A stretch of DNA of 64,000 nt, taken from Palsa-601 sp963801185 (GTDB taxonomy: Bacteria; Actinomycetota; Acidimicrobiia; Acidimicrobiales; Bog-793). Shown here in pieces: positions 44,027-51,890 of this stretch. A model generated the notes under the pieces. That model was not told the origin of the DNA, searched no databases, and was given only the letters and a program-made list of their open reading frames with translations. Numbering within the stretch: the stretch's first letter is position 1; each line of letters begins with the position of its first letter. The position numbers and the translations under genes are program-made. The DNA lies in contig CAWDDW010000002.1 in the NCBI GenBank assembly GCA_963801185.1, positions 124,001-188,000 on the forward strand. The letters are read 5' to 3'.

Positions 44027-45128
44027 GGGCATCCCCTCCCTTCCCGGCTCGTGAGGCAGGGCTACCTGCCTGCGTCGGAGGGCTTGCCGTCACGTGCCGC
44101 TTGAGCACCTTGTGGAACCCATTGCGGAGGGGTCTTGACGCTGGCTGACCGGTTACCGCATCGAGTCTCGTCGCCATCATCGTGGCGTGAACGTTTACAC
44201 TGTCGGGAATAGTCGTCCCCGTGGAGGTGGTGTACGGGTGCACTTCACACACCAGCTGGATCGTGGCGCTGGGCTCATCCGGGAACAGGAAGCCGTCAAC
44301 GGTGTCGTTCCCGGCCCCGCGGGCTGCGACGAAGGCGGCCTGCGTCGAGGTCTGCGACTCGATGGGGGATGTGAGGCCGCCAGATTGGCTGCTGAATACG
44401 CTCTTGTCCCGTGCCCAGCATGAGAATTCGGCACTGAGTCCGTAATCAAAGAGACTGGTGACCCCGACCCCGGTGATCGTCGCGTTGACGGCATAGTCGC
44501 CCGTGCCCGGTTGGAAGGATGCCACCACCTGCGAACGAGATACCGGAACGCCCTTGAGAAGACCGGTAGACAGCTTCAGTTGCCCTCTTGCGAGGAACCC
44601 GGCGACCGGTCCCGCGGGCCCCTGTGCACCCGGTGCTCCCTGGGGTCCCTGTGTACCGGGGGAACCTTGGGCGCCCTTGGTCCCAGACGCGCCTTGAGGA
44701 CCGGTCGGCCCCTGCGGGCCGGCGGAGCCTTGCGAGCCATTCGCCCCAGCGGCTCCTTGGGCACCCCTTGCTCCCTGGGGCCCGGCCGCGCCCTGTGCGC
44801 CCTGGGGCCCGGCGGCGCCTCGGGCACCCTGCGCCCCCTCGGCTCCTTGTGCCCCGATGGCGCCTTGAGCACCCTTGGCACCTTGCGCACCTTGCGGACC
44901 GGAAGCATTCCACGAGATGAGCGTCTCGCCGCTCGGGCACTTCTTCACCTTCGGGTAGTCGAGGCGAGCGAGGGCTCCGGTCGTATCGGAGTAACAGGCG
45001 TAGATCTTGGAGGTGGCGGCTGGCGGTATCCTGGCCGCTCCGGCGGTCGCCAGACTTCCTACGGCCACCGCGGGCAGGATCAGTCCCGCGGCCACGAGCT
45101 TTCTTCGTTGCTGCCCGTTTGACGACAC
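44010..45128 (-). CDS. Collagen-like secreted protein 3
   Basis: 372 residues, first gene of the tandem set. Its signal peptide (KLVAAGLILPAVAVGSLATA) is unrelated to that of proteins 1 and 2, but the CYSDTTGALARLDYPKVKKC module, the Gly-X-Y stalk and the head (FSCWARDKSVFSSQSGG) are close to protein 1. GGAGGAGG lies before GTG 45128, which I prefer over ATG 45146. Its 3' end overlaps the start of protein 2. Surface location and adhesion are inferred from collagen-like proteins in general. Confidence 0.85.
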   Translation of the reverse strand: MSSNGQQRRKLVAAGLILPAVAVGSLATAGAARIPPAATSKIYACYSDTTGALARLDYPKVKKCPSGETLISWNASGPQGAQGAKGAQGAIGAQGAEGAQGARGAAGPQGAQGAAGPQGARGAQGAAGANGSQGSAGPQGPTGPQGASGTKGAQGSPGTQGPQGAPGAQGPAGPVAGFLARGQLKLSTGLLKGVPVSRSQVVASFQPGTGDYAVNATITGVGVTSLFDYGLSAEFSCWARDKSVFSSQSGGLTSPIESQTSTQAAFVAARGAGNDTVDGFLFPDEPSATIQLVCEVHPYTTSTGTTIPDSVNVHATMMATRLDAVTGQPASRPLRNGFHKVLKRHVTASPPTQAGSPASRAGKGGDAHVQHP

Positions 45129-45616
45129 AGAAACCTCCTCCAGCATTCGTTGCTCCAGGTCCTGCCCATCAAAAAATTCCTCCTAGTCAATTGCGTGACG
45201 TCTCTGTGCCGTCGGATGGCACACCCGATCTGATTTCTCTCGCAGGGACCGCGAGCGCGCCCCTTGCTGGCACCCGCTGTTGCGGTAGCGGGGTCCTTGT
45301 TCTTGGGCGCAGTCGGTTTCCTCCGTCCCGCTCTGCCGCCTCCTCCTCCCTCCTGCCCCCCGCTCTCTCTCGCCCTCCCGCCGCCCGTGCGCTCCGTGCG
45401 CTCGCCCTGTCGGGGCGCCGCCCGGTCGGCTGCTCCCCCCGCCGGCCCCCCTCGCTTCTGGCCCTGACTCCCGGCCTCTCGCCGGCCTTGCTCGCTCCCG
45501 TTTCCGGCCGTCGCTCACATGGGCATCGGGGCCGGTGACGCGGCCGACGGTCGTCGCACCGTAGCGGTCATATTTGGCGTAGTAGGCGGCGTCGATGTTG
45601 GAGCGCGCGTCGGCCT
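45129..45616. other. Gene-free, pyrimidine-rich spacer
   Basis: I see no convincing gene. From about 45320 to 45510 the + strand is dominated by C and T, with several short inverted repeats such as CCCTGTCGGGG. It resembles the C/T-rich tracts before the dispersed palindromes and the hairpin array at the right edge. It should contain the promoter of the collagen-like operon near its left end. Confidence 0.6.
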
Positions 45617-45913
45617 GTGCCTCCGCGAACAGGACGTCACCTTCGACGCCCCCAGTGCGGACGCGGCCGGCGCCGCTCGAGCTACAAGTTCGACAGCCCC
45701 GCCGCCATCGCGGCGGTCGGGAGCAACCTGTTCGTCACCAACAGCGTCAGCGACACCGTCACCGAGGTCGACGCCTCCACCGGGTCCCTCGTGCGGGTGA
45801 TCTCCGGGTCGAGCTACAAGTTCGACTATCCCGTCGCCATCGCGGCCGTCGGGAGCGACTTGTTCGTCGCCAACTCCGGCGGACAATCGGTCACGGCTTT
45901 CTCCGTGTCCTAA
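45617..45913 (+). pseudogene. Fragment of a beta-propeller (YncE/NHL-like) protein
   Basis: Two propeller-type repeats in one frame: SSYKFDSPAAIAAVGSNLFV followed by TNSVSDTVTEVDASTGSLV, and SSYKFDYPVAIAAVGSDLFV followed by ANSGGQSVTAFSVS. The first 20 residues of the frame are not repeat-like, and a real propeller needs five or more blades, so this is probably the tail of a deleted gene. Confidence 0.5.
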
Positions 45914-45921
45914 GGGCTCCC

Positions 45922-46083
45922 CTACGGTCCGACGAGGGCCAGGGCACCACGGAGCCGCTCACTCACCCACTCCGGAACGGCGGCATCGAACCTGGCGCCC
46001 GCGACGCAGATCGTCTCGTCGAGCGCGCGCGTCAACACGGGAGCTGCCTTCACTCGCACGATGAATCTGATCGTCTCGCTCAT
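45922..46083 (-). CDS. Small hypothetical protein (53 residues)
   Basis: ATG 46083 is preceded on its strand by GAGG at a usual distance, and the frame runs to TAG at 45922. The product begins MSETIRFIVRVKAAPVLTRA and is well balanced in charge and hydrophobicity. I do not recognise the family. It sits among gene remnants, so it may itself be a fragment. Confidence 0.4.
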   Translation of the reverse strand: MSETIRFIVRVKAAPVLTRALDETICVAGARFDAAVPEWVSERLRGALALVGP

Positions 46084-46480
46084 GTCGCCTCGTCTGCCGG
46101 CGGTGAGCCTGCGGCATCACCAGCTTCGCGGAATGCTCGGTCTACAGGGTGGACGGCCCGGGTGCATCCGCCCCGCTGTTGGCACACTGTGCCCCGCCGG
46201 CACGGAGTGGAACTGTGTAGATGGATGAATCGCCGGGCCTCTTCACGATCGGGTACGAGATATCGAGGAGCCGCCTCAGGCGTTCTACCTGTTCACAGGC
46301 CTGGCCAGGGGGGTTGGAATAACATCTCCTTACCTCCACTCCCCAAAATCCCGTTGTCGGATTTACAACGTCGTTGCTGTTCAACAGCACTTTCGTGCCC
46401 CGACCGCCGGATGAGGCAATGCCGCTTGTTCGAACCCGAGCTGCTCGTCGAGTTGGAGGGCCGGACCCGCGGGCGTGGGA
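46084..46480. other. Mostly gene-free stretch with a decayed cysteine-module-like piece
   Basis: On the minus strand around 46150-46310 the frame shows RLLDISYPIVKRPGDSS, which loosely resembles the LDYPKVKKCPSGETL module of the collagen-like proteins. That likeness is weak. The stretch also holds the tRNA-3'-end-like repeat at 46308-46370. Nothing else is supported. Confidence 0.35.
46308..46370 (-). repeat. tRNA-3'-end-like repeat with palindrome
   Basis: GGGGGGTTGGAATAACATC, then TTACCTCCACTCC, then CGTTGTCGGATTTACAACG at 46352-46370. The palindrome differs from that at 36543 by one base, and the CCTCCACTCC string is shared. No intact gene follows on either side. Confidence 0.6.
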
Positions 46481-46756
46481 TCAGGCTCGGGGCACGCGGC
46501 CTGAGCCGAAGTGGGTTTGTTCGGGTGGGAGTGTCCGGCCGGTGGTGGCGGCGAGGTCCTGGCTGGTGGGTGCGTTGTCGGCGTCGATGAACGTCTGGAT
46601 GAGCAGTCCGTCGAGGGTGGCGATCATCAGGGACGCGAAGTGGCGGGCGACGTTGGGTTCGATCGTGTCCCAGAGCGAGTCGGTCAGCCAGCCTGCGACG
46701 CGGTCGCGTAGGCCCCCAAAGTCAGGTCGTCTTGCCGCATAAGTCCAGATTCATCA
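46481..46756 (-). pseudogene. TetR-family C-terminal remnant
   Basis: A frame without a start codon at the expected place gives GLRDRVAGWLTDSLWDTIEP, VARHFASLMIATLDGLLIQT and IDADNAPTSQDLAATTGRTL, the helical ligand-binding half of a TetR regulator. It ends at TGA 46481. The helix-turn-helix half is absent upstream, where a stop lies at about 46757. Confidence 0.6.
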
Positions 46757-46794
46757 GCTAGAGGCAACTATCTCCCGTTGTTCGCCAGGCGGCC

Positions 46795-47578
46795 TTATCT
46801 CGCCTCCAGCACCGCCAGATCGCGCACGGCGAACCTATAATGCTCGATCTCCTCTTCCATCACCACGCCGAGGCATTCGGCGACCGTGCAGCTCTTCGTC
46901 GGGATAGCCCGGCGCAGGCTGCCGCTGGCAGCGCTGGCCGAGGTCGTCATCGGTCAGCCCCTCGACGACACCCCGGATCACGGCCATCCGGTCCGCCCGG
47001 GCAGCCAGAATATCGGCGTAGCCGGGATCCGCGGTCAGGTCGATGCCGAGCGCGCCCGCGGCCGCGGCCGGGTACCAGCTCTGCGGCAGCCCGATCGGGT
47101 GGTACGGCCTTTCCTGGTCCAGCACGGTGCGGCTTGCCCAAGCGTCGGTGACGAAGACCAGATGGCGCAGCGTCTGCGCGAACGACCACTCCTCGTTGAC
47201 CTGCTCGGTTAGCGCCGCCGCGGGAAGCCGCCCGGCCCTCTCGCCGGCCTCGGCCCAGAGCCGCTCGATGGTGTCCCACATCGCGCGGAAGTCCTCCGCC
47301 GTCTGCCCCTCGCGGAACTGCACCCGCTCAGGGTGCCGCTGGTCCAGTTCCGCATTGACGAAGTCGGTGATGTCGACGCCATTGAAGGTGACGTTGCTGA
47401 GATAGCCAGAGACGCTGACGTTGACCAGCCAGCCGTCCCGGATGGTCACGCCGGTCAGGTCGCAGTCGGTGAACCGAGCACCGCGCATGTCCACGACGTC
47501 GAACCGGGCTTCACGGAATTCCTCGCTGCCTCCGCCCTCGCCTGCGTAGAACCGGTGGGGCCCGAACTGCGCGTCCAT
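46795..47578 (-). CDS. Pentapeptide-repeat plus DinB-like protein (one-base frame break near the end)
   Basis: Residues about 20-80 contain pentapeptide-like rungs (FDVVDMRGARFTDCDLTGVT), and the rest is a DinB/YfiT four-helix domain (EWSFAQTLRHLVFVTDAWAS). The main frame derails near 46895 after PDEEL; the next frame continues TVAECLGVVMEEEIEHYRFA and RDLAVLEAR to TAA 46795, the normal end of this family. The span of 784 bases is one over a multiple of three, giving about 260 residues. ATG 47578 is taken because the extra upstream residues are not family-like. DinB-fold proteins are often thiol- or metal-dependent transferases; the substrate is unknown. Confidence 0.8.
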
Positions 47579-47856
47579 CGGGCAATCATGCCAGGCCGGG
47601 CGGCAACCTTGCCCGGTCGTCGCGTGCCGTGGGCGCCCCATTCCATCGGCACATGACCCGCCCGGAACGACGGCCCGAGTGCCGCGGCGGGCCGCAGCGA
47701 GCGACGACGGAGCCGAGGAGCGGCGCTTGTGGTAGGCGTTGCGAACGCGCGCCTACTCGGCAGGGAGTCGGGCCTCCCCGGCAGGTTTGTAGCCTTGACA
47801 CGGCATACCGCTCGTGGCGGTCGAGTATCCCGTTCGTTCACTTCCCTGGGCGGCGT

Positions 47857-48033
47857 TCAGCCCTCGTGTCCGAGCTCGACACTGGCACGTCGGAGCGCTC
47901 TGCGAAGGGCCTCGTCGCCTACGCCGAGCTTTGGCGCCATCTCGGCGACAGAAGCGCCGCTTTCGTGCAGAGCGACCGCATGGCGTAGTTGCTCGCATGA
48001 GAGTTTGCGCGGTCTGATGGGGCGACGTCTCAT
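47857..48033 (-). pseudogene. Two-HTH gene remnant (second HTH only)
   Basis: 58 residues from ATG 48033: RKLSCEQLRHAVALHESGAS and LGVGDEALRRALRRAS align with the second helix-turn-helix of the protein at 40695-41081. The first HTH is missing. CATTATCCCCAC just upstream resembles the CATTACCTCCAC string before the other copies. It could be expressed as a mini-protein. Confidence 0.55.
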
Positions 48034-48108
48034 TATCCCCACTTCCGAGACAGACGCGGCCGATCGGCTGACCACCAGACGACGTCCCCAGTCACCGGCA
48101 CTCAGCGC

Positions 48109-48921
48109 TCAGCACCGTGCGCGGATGAAAGCGTTGGCCACTGCACCGTCCATCTCTTCGACGGCGGCGGCAGGGTCGATGTCCTCGGGGATCTCGATCT
48201 GCTCGGCCCACCGGGTGACCGCGGCTCGATCGTGGACGAGTGTTGGCTGGATCTCGATGTCATGGAAACCCGCAGCTTTCAGCTTCGCCTCGTAGTCCGC
48301 GTCGACCAGCGCCCCTGCCACACAACCCGTCCAGAGCGACATCAGCCCCTGCAACTCGGGCGGGATCGGACGGCGGAGAACCACGTCGGAGACGGCGAAC
48401 AGTCCACCCGGTCGCAGAACTCGATGCGCCTCTTCGAACACCCGGTCCTTGTCAGCGGAGAGGTTGATGACACAGTTCGAGATGATGACGTCGACCGAGT
48501 CATCGGGCAGCGGGATGTCTTCGATCGTCCCGAGGAGGAACTCGACGTTGTCGACACAGGCCTCGGCCTGGTTGCGGTTGGCAAGCTCGAGCATCTCGGG
48601 TGTCATGTCGAGGCCGTAGACCTTGCCGGTTGGACCGACTCGGCGGGCCGAGAGCAGCACGTCGATGCCGCCTCCCGAACCCAGGTCCAGCACCACCTGG
48701 CCAGGCTCGAGGCTGGCCAGCATCGTCGGGTTGCCGCATCCGAGCGACGCGGCGACGGCTCCTGCAGGAAGGCCTCCAGCCTGTTCGTCGTCGTAGAGCT
48801 CGGAGCCGAACCCCTGTCCCGCGCCGACGTCCGTGCAACAGGATGACGCCTGAACGGCTAGGGCTGCAGAGGCGTAGCGCTCTCGAACGGCCCCACGGAT
48901 CTCATCTGCGTTGGTTGACAC
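48109..48921 (-). CDS. arsM: Arsenite S-adenosylmethionine methyltransferase
   Basis: 270 residues. Methylates As(III) to volatile or less retained forms. SAM motif VVLDLGSGGGIDVLLSARRV, then GLDMTPEMLELAN, with cysteines placed as in ArsM: SSCC near the N-terminus, SNCVINLS and TGCVAGALV. I use GTG 48921 because AAGGAG lies six bases before it; ATG 48939 would overlap arsR. The gene follows arsR by one base, so arsenic should induce both. No arsenite efflux gene is visible next to it. Confidence 0.93.
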   Translation of the reverse strand: MSTNADEIRGAVRERYASAALAVQASSCCTDVGAGQGFGSELYDDEQAGGLPAGAVAASLGCGNPTMLASLEPGQVVLDLGSGGGIDVLLSARRVGPTGKVYGLDMTPEMLELANRNQAEACVDNVEFLLGTIEDIPLPDDSVDVIISNCVINLSADKDRVFEEAHRVLRPGGLFAVSDVVLRRPIPPELQGLMSLWTGCVAGALVDADYEAKLKAAGFHDIEIQPTLVHDRAAVTRWAEQIEIPEDIDPAAAVEEMDGAVANAFIRARC

Positions 48922-48922
48922 T

Positions 48923-49306
48923 TCATGCTCCTTCTCCATTGGCCGGCTGCGCTGCGGCGGCGATTCCGGCTAGATACTTGACGGGCTCGGCGACGGCGTC
49001 GCAGCACATCGAGTAGACGTTGCTGCGACCCACTGGCGTGACCGAGACCAGGTGGCACTCTCTGAGCGCTTTGAGGTGGTGACTCACGAGCGTCTGGGGG
49101 ATCCCGAGCTCGAACGTCAGCCCAACGACCGTACGTGGGCCCTCCGCCAAAGTGAGCAGGATCGCGAGGCGGTGCTCATCGGCGAGGGCCTTCAACATCG
49201 GGGCGAGTCGTTGTGCGGTCTGCCGCGGCGTGCTGGGAGCGGTGACTGACCCTGTCGCCGGGTCCAGGTCCTTGTCCTTTTCAGCCGTGGCCACCGTAGC
49301 TGTCAT
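48923..49306 (-). CDS. arsR: ArsR-family metalloregulator
   Basis: 127 residues from ATG 49306. Winged HTH: LKALADEHRLAILLTLAEGP, then VGLTFELGIPQTLVSHHLKA and LVSVTPVGRSNVY. A CC pair in YSMCCDAVAEP near the C-terminus could bind As(III), a place differing from the classical ELCVCDL site, which is not present. The longer open frame upstream of 49306 runs through the operator region and is rejected. It heads the arsR-arsM pair. Confidence 0.9.
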   Translation of the reverse strand: MTATVATAEKDKDLDPATGSVTAPSTPRQTAQRLAPMLKALADEHRLAILLTLAEGPRTVVGLTFELGIPQTLVSHHLKALRECHLVSVTPVGRSNVYSMCCDAVAEPVKYLAGIAAAAQPANGEGA

Positions 49307-49323
49307 CACAGTCAGACTATAAC

Positions 49324-49354
49324 CAGTAGATATCGTTATCAGCAGTAGATACTG
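49324..49354. promoter_or_regulatory. Likely ArsR operator
   Basis: A perfect palindrome CAGTAGATACTG at 49343-49354 and a near-copy CAGTAGATATCG at 49324-49335, 19 bases apart, in an AT-rich patch just upstream of arsR. Two turns of spacing suits tandem dimer binding. Confidence 0.65.
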
Positions 49355-49474
49355 TTGAAGAGTCCAGAGCGTTTCCGGATGACGGCTCGCGAAGGCCCGA
49401 CGGCAGGGGATCTTCGCAACTGCGAGGCCGGACACACGGTCTGCGACAAGGAGTGCCGCGGCATACGCTCGCTC

Positions 49475-49864
49475 ATGTCCACACCCATCGAAGATCTGGA
49501 TGCCGTCCGAGCAGTCATCCAGCTGTACATCGACGGCAGCAACGGTGACGTTGCCAAGTTGCAGCAGGCTTTCCATCCAGCAGCTCGAATGGCGGGACAC
49601 TTCGGCACCGATGTGGACGACAACGTCCCGATCACGGACTACTTCTCGGAAGTGGCCTCCCAACCGGAATTGGCGGCTGCCAATTTCCGAACCGTCCTCC
49701 GCACGATTGATCTCTGCGGCGATGCCGGCGTCGTAGTGCTGGTCCTGTCGGGCTACATGGGTTGCGACTTCGTTGACTACCTCTCAGTCGCACGGTTTGA
49801 CGGCCGCTGGCTGATCACGAACAAGACCTACGCTCACTCCGGAGGCGAGCCACCGACGAGATGA
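49475..49864 (+). CDS. NTF2-fold protein (lumazine-binding/SnoaL-like)
   Basis: 129 residues from ATG 49475: DLDAVRAVIQLYIDGSNGDV, LQQAFHPAARMAGHFG, VARFDGRWLITNKTYAH. This matches the putative lumazine-binding NTF2 group, small cone-shaped domains that bind ligands or catalyse simple reactions. No active site can be assigned. It is divergent from arsR, so it may share the arsenic-responsive operator, which is inference. Confidence 0.8.
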   Translation: MSTPIEDLDAVRAVIQLYIDGSNGDVAKLQQAFHPAARMAGHFGTDVDDNVPITDYFSEVASQPELAAANFRTVLRTIDLCGDAGVVVLVLSGYMGCDFVDYLSVARFDGRWLITNKTYAHSGGEPPTR

Positions 49865-50051
49865 TTGCAATGCGTGCACCGCACCGGGCCGGACTTTGGG
49901 GGAGGGGGTGGCTGAGTAGCTGGTGAAGCCCAGATTTCGGCAAGTTCTGAACCAGCGCCCAGGAGAAACACAGCAAGGGTCTCTACTCTCAGCTCCACGC
50001 CCGCCCACGGCGCACGCAGCCCCGCCCCTGGTGCAAGAAGGAGTGTTCGAG

Positions 50052-51890
50052 TTGTTCTCACCCGGTTACGCCTGGAACGAGCTCCGCCGCCGCTGGGCAC
50101 GGACGTTCGTCACCGCCCTCGGACTGGCCGCAGGAGTGGGTCTCGTGATGGGCATAATCGGGGTCTCCCAGGGACTCTCCGACGCGGAGAATCGGGTCCT
50201 CTCCCCGCTCGGGACAGTCGGAACCGACATCATCGTGACGCGTACGATCGCGCCGACCACAACCAAGACCACTACCACGACGACGACGAACCCGGGTGCC
50301 CGCTTCGTAGGTCCTCCTGGAGGAGGTGGAGGCTTCTTTGCCACCGGCGTCCCGGGCGCGAGCATCGGTACGACGAGCTCGCAGGCTGCCACGCTGCTCA
50401 ACAACAACGCATCGGTGATCACCGACCTCGCGAAGCTCGGTCCAGCCGGGACTCGGTTCACCCACGACTTCTTCGTACCTGGCACGCTCATCACCTTCCC
50501 CTCGGTCGCCGTCACCGACGTCGCGAAGATCCCCGACGTGACCTCCGCCGTCGGTGCGCTCTCCCTCCAGGCGCTCCACGAGACCGGCACCGTCCCGAAG
50601 ATCACAGACACTGTGAAAGAAGGCGGCCAGACGATCTCCACCACCGTGAAGCCGCCCGTGCTCACGCCGGCACAGACGGCTGCCGAGCGGGCCTGTATCC
50701 AGAAGCTGCTCGGGCAGTTCATTCATAAGAGGGGTTCTTCCGGGCCGAGCGGCCCTTCCGGCTCGAGCGGTTCTTCCGGCCCGAGCGGTCCGTCGGGCTC
50801 GAACAACGGCCCACCTCCGGGCTTCAGGGTGTTCATCGGCGACTTCCAGGAGAACCCGGCTGTCCAGAAGTGCCTTACTCCGGCTCAGATCAGCTACCAG
50901 CAGAACGTCGTCGTACCGGAGCAGACGATCACTCGCGTGCTCAACCCGCCGACGACCAACACCGCTACGTCCAGCTACACCGTCGCCGGCGTGGACCCGT
51001 CGAACGACACCACCGGGCTCATCACCAAGGCTCAGCTCGTCTCGGGGACCTGGTTCACGAGCAATCCCGCAGATGAGGTGCTCGTCAACACGGCGTACGC
51101 CAGCACGAAGGGACTGAAGGTCAACGGGACTGTCACGATCAATGCGAAGACCTACAAGATCGTGGGCCTGGTGGCGCCGACGCTGACGGGCAACATCTCC
51201 GACATCTACTTCCCGCTCTCCACGATCCAGAGCCTTGCTTCCGCACCGAAGTTCGTGAACGAGGTCCTCGTGGCGGTCAAGAGCTCCTCGGACGTTCCAG
51301 CAGTCACCAAGGAGATCAAGGCCGAGCTCCCCGGTGCCACTGTGATCACCTCGAAGTCGCTCGCCGACCAGGTGACCGGCAGCCTCACGAATGCCCACAA
51401 GCTCGCCAACGACCTCGGTGGGGCGCTGGCGGTCGTGGTGCTGCTGGCCGCGTTTCTGATAGCCGGTCTGCTCACTCTCTCGAGTGTCGCGAAGCGCGTC
51501 CGCGAGATCGGTTCGCTCCGGGCGATCGGTTGGACGCGTGGCGCAGTCGTCCGCCAGGTCATCGCCGAGACGATCGGTATCGGCCTAGTCGGCGGTGTCT
51601 TGGGGGTCGCCATCGGGGTAGGAGTCTGCGCGATCATCGGTGCCGTCGGACCGGGGCTCTCGGTCACGTCCACGGGGCTGACGGTCGGCGCTTCCTCCCT
51701 GAGCAGTCTGGTTGGTCAGGGGACCACCGGCACGGTGACCACGATGGTGCATCTCTCGGCGCCGGTCCACATCACGACGGTCGTGCTCGCATTCGCAGGA
51801 GCGCTCGTCGGTGGCCTCCTTGCCGGCGTCGCCGGCGGCTGGCGCGCTGCGCGGCTCGCACCGGCATCAGCGCTGCGGGACCTCGGCTGA
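50052..51890 (+). CDS. MacB/FtsX-type ABC transporter permease
   Basis: About 612 residues with an N-terminal membrane helix (TFVTALGLAAGVGLVMGIIG), a very large external domain of about 400 residues, and three C-terminal helices (VVVLLAAFLIAGLLTLSS, and the conserved RVREIGSLRAIGWTRGAVVR between). The external domain holds a Thr-rich stretch and a run of Gly-Ser-Pro triplets (GPSGPSGSSGSSGPSG). AAGGAG at 50038-50043 lies eight bases before TTG 50052; the alternative GTG 49923 gives a non-conserved leader. It is coupled to the ATPase by a TGATG overlap. Likely envelope export or peptide resistance. Confidence 0.85.
   Translation: MFSPGYAWNELRRRWARTFVTALGLAAGVGLVMGIIGVSQGLSDAENRVLSPLGTVGTDIIVTRTIAPTTTKTTTTTTTNPGARFVGPPGGGGGFFATGVPGASIGTTSSQAATLLNNNASVITDLAKLGPAGTRFTHDFFVPGTLITFPSVAVTDVAKIPDVTSAVGALSLQALHETGTVPKITDTVKEGGQTISTTVKPPVLTPAQTAAERACIQKLLGQFIHKRGSSGPSGPSGSSGSSGPSGPSGSNNGPPPGFRVFIGDFQENPAVQKCLTPAQISYQQNVVVPEQTITRVLNPPTTNTATSSYTVAGVDPSNDTTGLITKAQLVSGTWFTSNPADEVLVNTAYASTKGLKVNGTVTINAKTYKIVGLVAPTLTGNISDIYFPLSTIQSLASAPKFVNEVLVAVKSSSDVPAVTKEIKAELPGATVITSKSLADQVTGSLTNAHKLANDLGGALAVVVLLAAFLIAGLLTLSSVAKRVREIGSLRAIGWTRGAVVRQVIAETIGIGLVGGVLGVAIGVGVCAIIGAVGPGLSVTSTGLTVGASSLSSLVGQGTTGTVTTMVHLSAPVHITTVVLAFAGALVGGLLAGVAGGWRAARLAPASALRDLG

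Noticed and set aside
32170..46370. A defined integrative element between the tRNA and the last repeat
   Set aside because: No integrase gene is present and the repeats are similar rather than identical, so borders cannot be fixed from this window.
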